In this document: positions 62,735 through 64,000 of the stretch, one piece after another | Numbering within the stretch: the stretch's first letter is position 1 | How the letters are laid out: each line of letters begins with the position of its first letter | DNA from: an uncultured Bacteroidales bacterium | GTDB taxonomy: Bacteria; Bacteroidota; Bacteroidia; Bacteroidales; Bacteroidaceae | Reading direction: 5' to 3' | NCBI GenBank assembly: GCA_902799685.1 | Contig: CADCBO010000009.1 | Location: 1 to 64,000, forward strand | Length of the DNA stretch: 64,000 nucleotides | Notes under the pieces: model-generated | The model's input: the letters and a program-made list of their open reading frames with translations, nothing else | Database searches by the model: none | What the model was told of the DNA's origin: nothing | Position numbers and translations under genes: made by a program

Positions 62735-63532
62735 ATGGTAGCACTTAGTTTTGACACCGAAGAGTTTGACGTACCCCGCGAGCACGGAGTTCAATGGGAT
62801 ACGCTTAACGAGGGCATGGAAGTCTCCGTCATCGGGACCAACCGCATCCTGGATTGTCTCAAGGAGTGTGGTGTAAAAGGCACATTCTTCTGTACATCCA
62901 ATTTTGCAAAGAACGCCCCGCAAGTGATTGAACGTATTATTGCCGAAGGGCACGAGATAGCCGCACACGGCTGTGACCATTGGGAACCCAAACCCACGGA
63001 CCTGGCCGACAGCAAACGCATCCTGGAAGCTCAGACAGGACTTTCTGTCAAGGGGTATCGTCAGCCACGCATGTTCCCGCTCTCCCTGCAGGAACTTAAA
63101 AGGAACGGCTACGTGTATAACGCATCGCTTAACCCCTGCTTCATTCCAGGCCGATATATGCACCTTTCTACTCCCAGAACCTGTTTCATTGAGGACGGCA
63201 TCATACAGATTCCCGCATCCGTATCGCCGCTGTTCAGGATTCCCATGTTCTGGCTGGCCCTTCATAACTTCCCGCTTTGGTACTACAAACGGCTGGCCAG
63301 ACGCATCCTGCGCCACGACGGATATTTCAACACATATTTCCATCCATGGGAGTTCTATCCGTTAGGAGAGCATCCGGAACTCAAGATGCCGTACATAATA
63401 CGTCATAATGCAGGTGAAGGCATGTACAACCGTCTGCGTGATGTAATACAAGACCTTCAGAAACATGGTGCCAATTTCGTGACATACAGTGAACTGGCAG
63501 CCTCATACTCTGCAAACAAATTAGATAGATAA
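62735..63532 (+). CDS. Polysaccharide deacetylase (NodB-like)
   Basis: 265 residues. The NodB homology domain opens VALSFDTEEFD (metal-binding Asp pair), has TFFCTSNFAKNAPQVI and the metal-binding motif HEIAAHGCDHWEP, and later FHPWEFYP. It has no signal peptide, so it probably acts on a lipid-linked or cytoplasmic-face sugar. It lies 8 bases before the next plus-strand gene and is thus in one operon with the putative GT87 membrane glycosyltransferase. Confidence 0.85.
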   Translation: MVALSFDTEEFDVPREHGVQWDTLNEGMEVSVIGTNRILDCLKECGVKGTFFCTSNFAKNAPQVIERIIAEGHEIAAHGCDHWEPKPTDLADSKRILEAQTGLSVKGYRQPRMFPLSLQELKRNGYVYNASLNPCFIPGRYMHLSTPRTCFIEDGIIQIPASVSPLFRIPMFWLALHNFPLWYYKRLARRILRHDGYFNTYFHPWEFYPLGEHPELKMPYIIRHNAGEGMYNRLRDVIQDLQKHGANFVTYSELAASYSANKLDR

Positions 63533-63540
63533 CTGAAAAT

Positions 63541-64000
63541 ATGACAGATAACACCAGTAAGTTCAAGCAATTCTTTTCCAATCCCAGGAATGTGTATCTT
63601 ATCGGATTGGTATTGGGTATGGCAGCCACATGCATTGAGTTGGCACGCTGCCGCGCCGAGAATCTGGTCGATTTCCGTGATGCCACACATCTTTTCTGGC
63701 AAGGTATCTCGGCCTATACGCAGGAATACGTGGATCTGCACGACGGACGTTTCTTCATCTACTCGCCCGTGTTCAACATCCTGTTCACGCCGTTTGCATA
63801 CATGCCACGCTGGATAAGCGGAATCCTGTGGAACCTGTGTAACTACACCCTGCTCTTCCTGGCTATCAGGAACCTGCCCGGACACCTTAAGGACAAATCC
63901 ACTCAGATAATACTCTATCTCACACTTATCATCGTAGAGAGTCTCTTCTGCTTCCAATATAATGTAGTAGTCTGCTACATATTCCTGTGGGCATTCATAC
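63541..64000 (+). CDS. GT87/DUF2029-like integral membrane glycosyltransferase (cut at the right edge)
   Basis: 153 residues are visible, open at base 64000. The ATG at 63541 follows the deacetylase stop by 8 bases. The pattern is a first transmembrane helix (VYLIGLVLGMAATCIEL), a periplasmic loop with FRDATHLFWQG and GRFFIYSPVFNILFTPFAYMP, then further helices. This is the arrangement of GT87 polyprenyl-phosphate-mannose-dependent transferases, whose catalytic Asp lies in the first loop (an Asp is present). It fits with the neighbouring GtrA and GtrB-like genes as an envelope polysaccharide set. Confidence 0.65.
   Translation, partial: MTDNTSKFKQFFSNPRNVYLIGLVLGMAATCIELARCRAENLVDFRDATHLFWQGISAYTQEYVDLHDGRFFIYSPVFNILFTPFAYMPRWISGILWNLCNYTLLFLAIRNLPGHLKDKSTQIILYLTLIIVESLFCFQYNVVVCYIFLWAFI

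Noticed and set aside
62729..63343. 204-codon minus-strand ORF opposite the deacetylase
   Set aside because: Antisense to a gene with clear NodB motifs.

Overview
The window reads as a chromosome segment of a gut or rumen Bacteroidales bacterium (Prevotella/Bacteroides-like). The support is: promoter -7 boxes of the TAnnTTTG type lying a few bases before start codons, no clear Shine-Dalgarno sequences, a type III glutamine synthetase, BACON, CotH/lamin-tail, DUF4419 and TorF-like proteins, GH10/GH27/GH43 enzymes, and ECF sigma/anti-sigma pairs. No tRNA, rRNA, CRISPR array, phage or complete insertion sequence was seen.

The backbone, almost all on the minus strand, is a glutamine/nitrogen island: purF-glmS (0.9-4.2 kb), carA-carB (18.1-22.5 kb), gltB-gltD-dapF-dapL (22.6-30.5 kb), glnA type III (30.6-32.8 kb), asnB (33.1-34.8 kb), PII-amtB-TorF-like porin (39.7-42.3 kb) and pyrG (47.3-48.9 kb). 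Six glutamine-dependent amidotransferase systems sit beside the genes that make glutamine and sense or import ammonium. Between them lie accessory blocks: a small membrane/MFS cluster and two ECF sigma operons with stand-alone TonB-plug-like proteins (5-15 kb), a BACON lipoprotein, a xylanase and a phosphatase (36-40 kb), and two giant secreted plus-strand proteins (42.7-47.1 and 49.4-56.6 kb). After these come GH27 and GH43 enzymes and the start of an envelope polysaccharide cluster (61.3-64 kb).

The most interesting system is a family of five attenuator-like leaders. They lie in front of glmS-purF, glnA, asnB, PII-amtB and pyrG. Each has a TAnnTTTG-like promoter, a short ORF, and a related hairpin terminator (core AAGGCTGG..CCRGCCTT; AAGACTGG in asnB) before the structural gene. 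A 6-8 nt segment in or near the 3' end of the short ORF is complementary to the 5' arm of the terminator. In four of the five the short peptide is packed with Asn and Gln codons. In four of the five the complementary segment lies just upstream of the leader stop codon, where a terminating ribosome would cover it. This is the geometry expected of ribosome-mediated attenuation that senses charged tRNA-Gln/tRNA-Asn. The glmS and pyrG leaders share a 15-residue block that differs only at synonymous sites. The asnB leader carries an apparent one-base frameshift, and the glnA leader keeps the architecture but lacks Asn/Gln enrichment.

Other structure includes three families of intergenic palindromes placed at stop codons, a GC-rich repeat core flanked by long locus-specific inverted arms, and glycine-rich GGFGG runs inserted in three unrelated secreted or membrane proteins. 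All pairings and family calls were made by eye from the sequence; none has been computed or searched.
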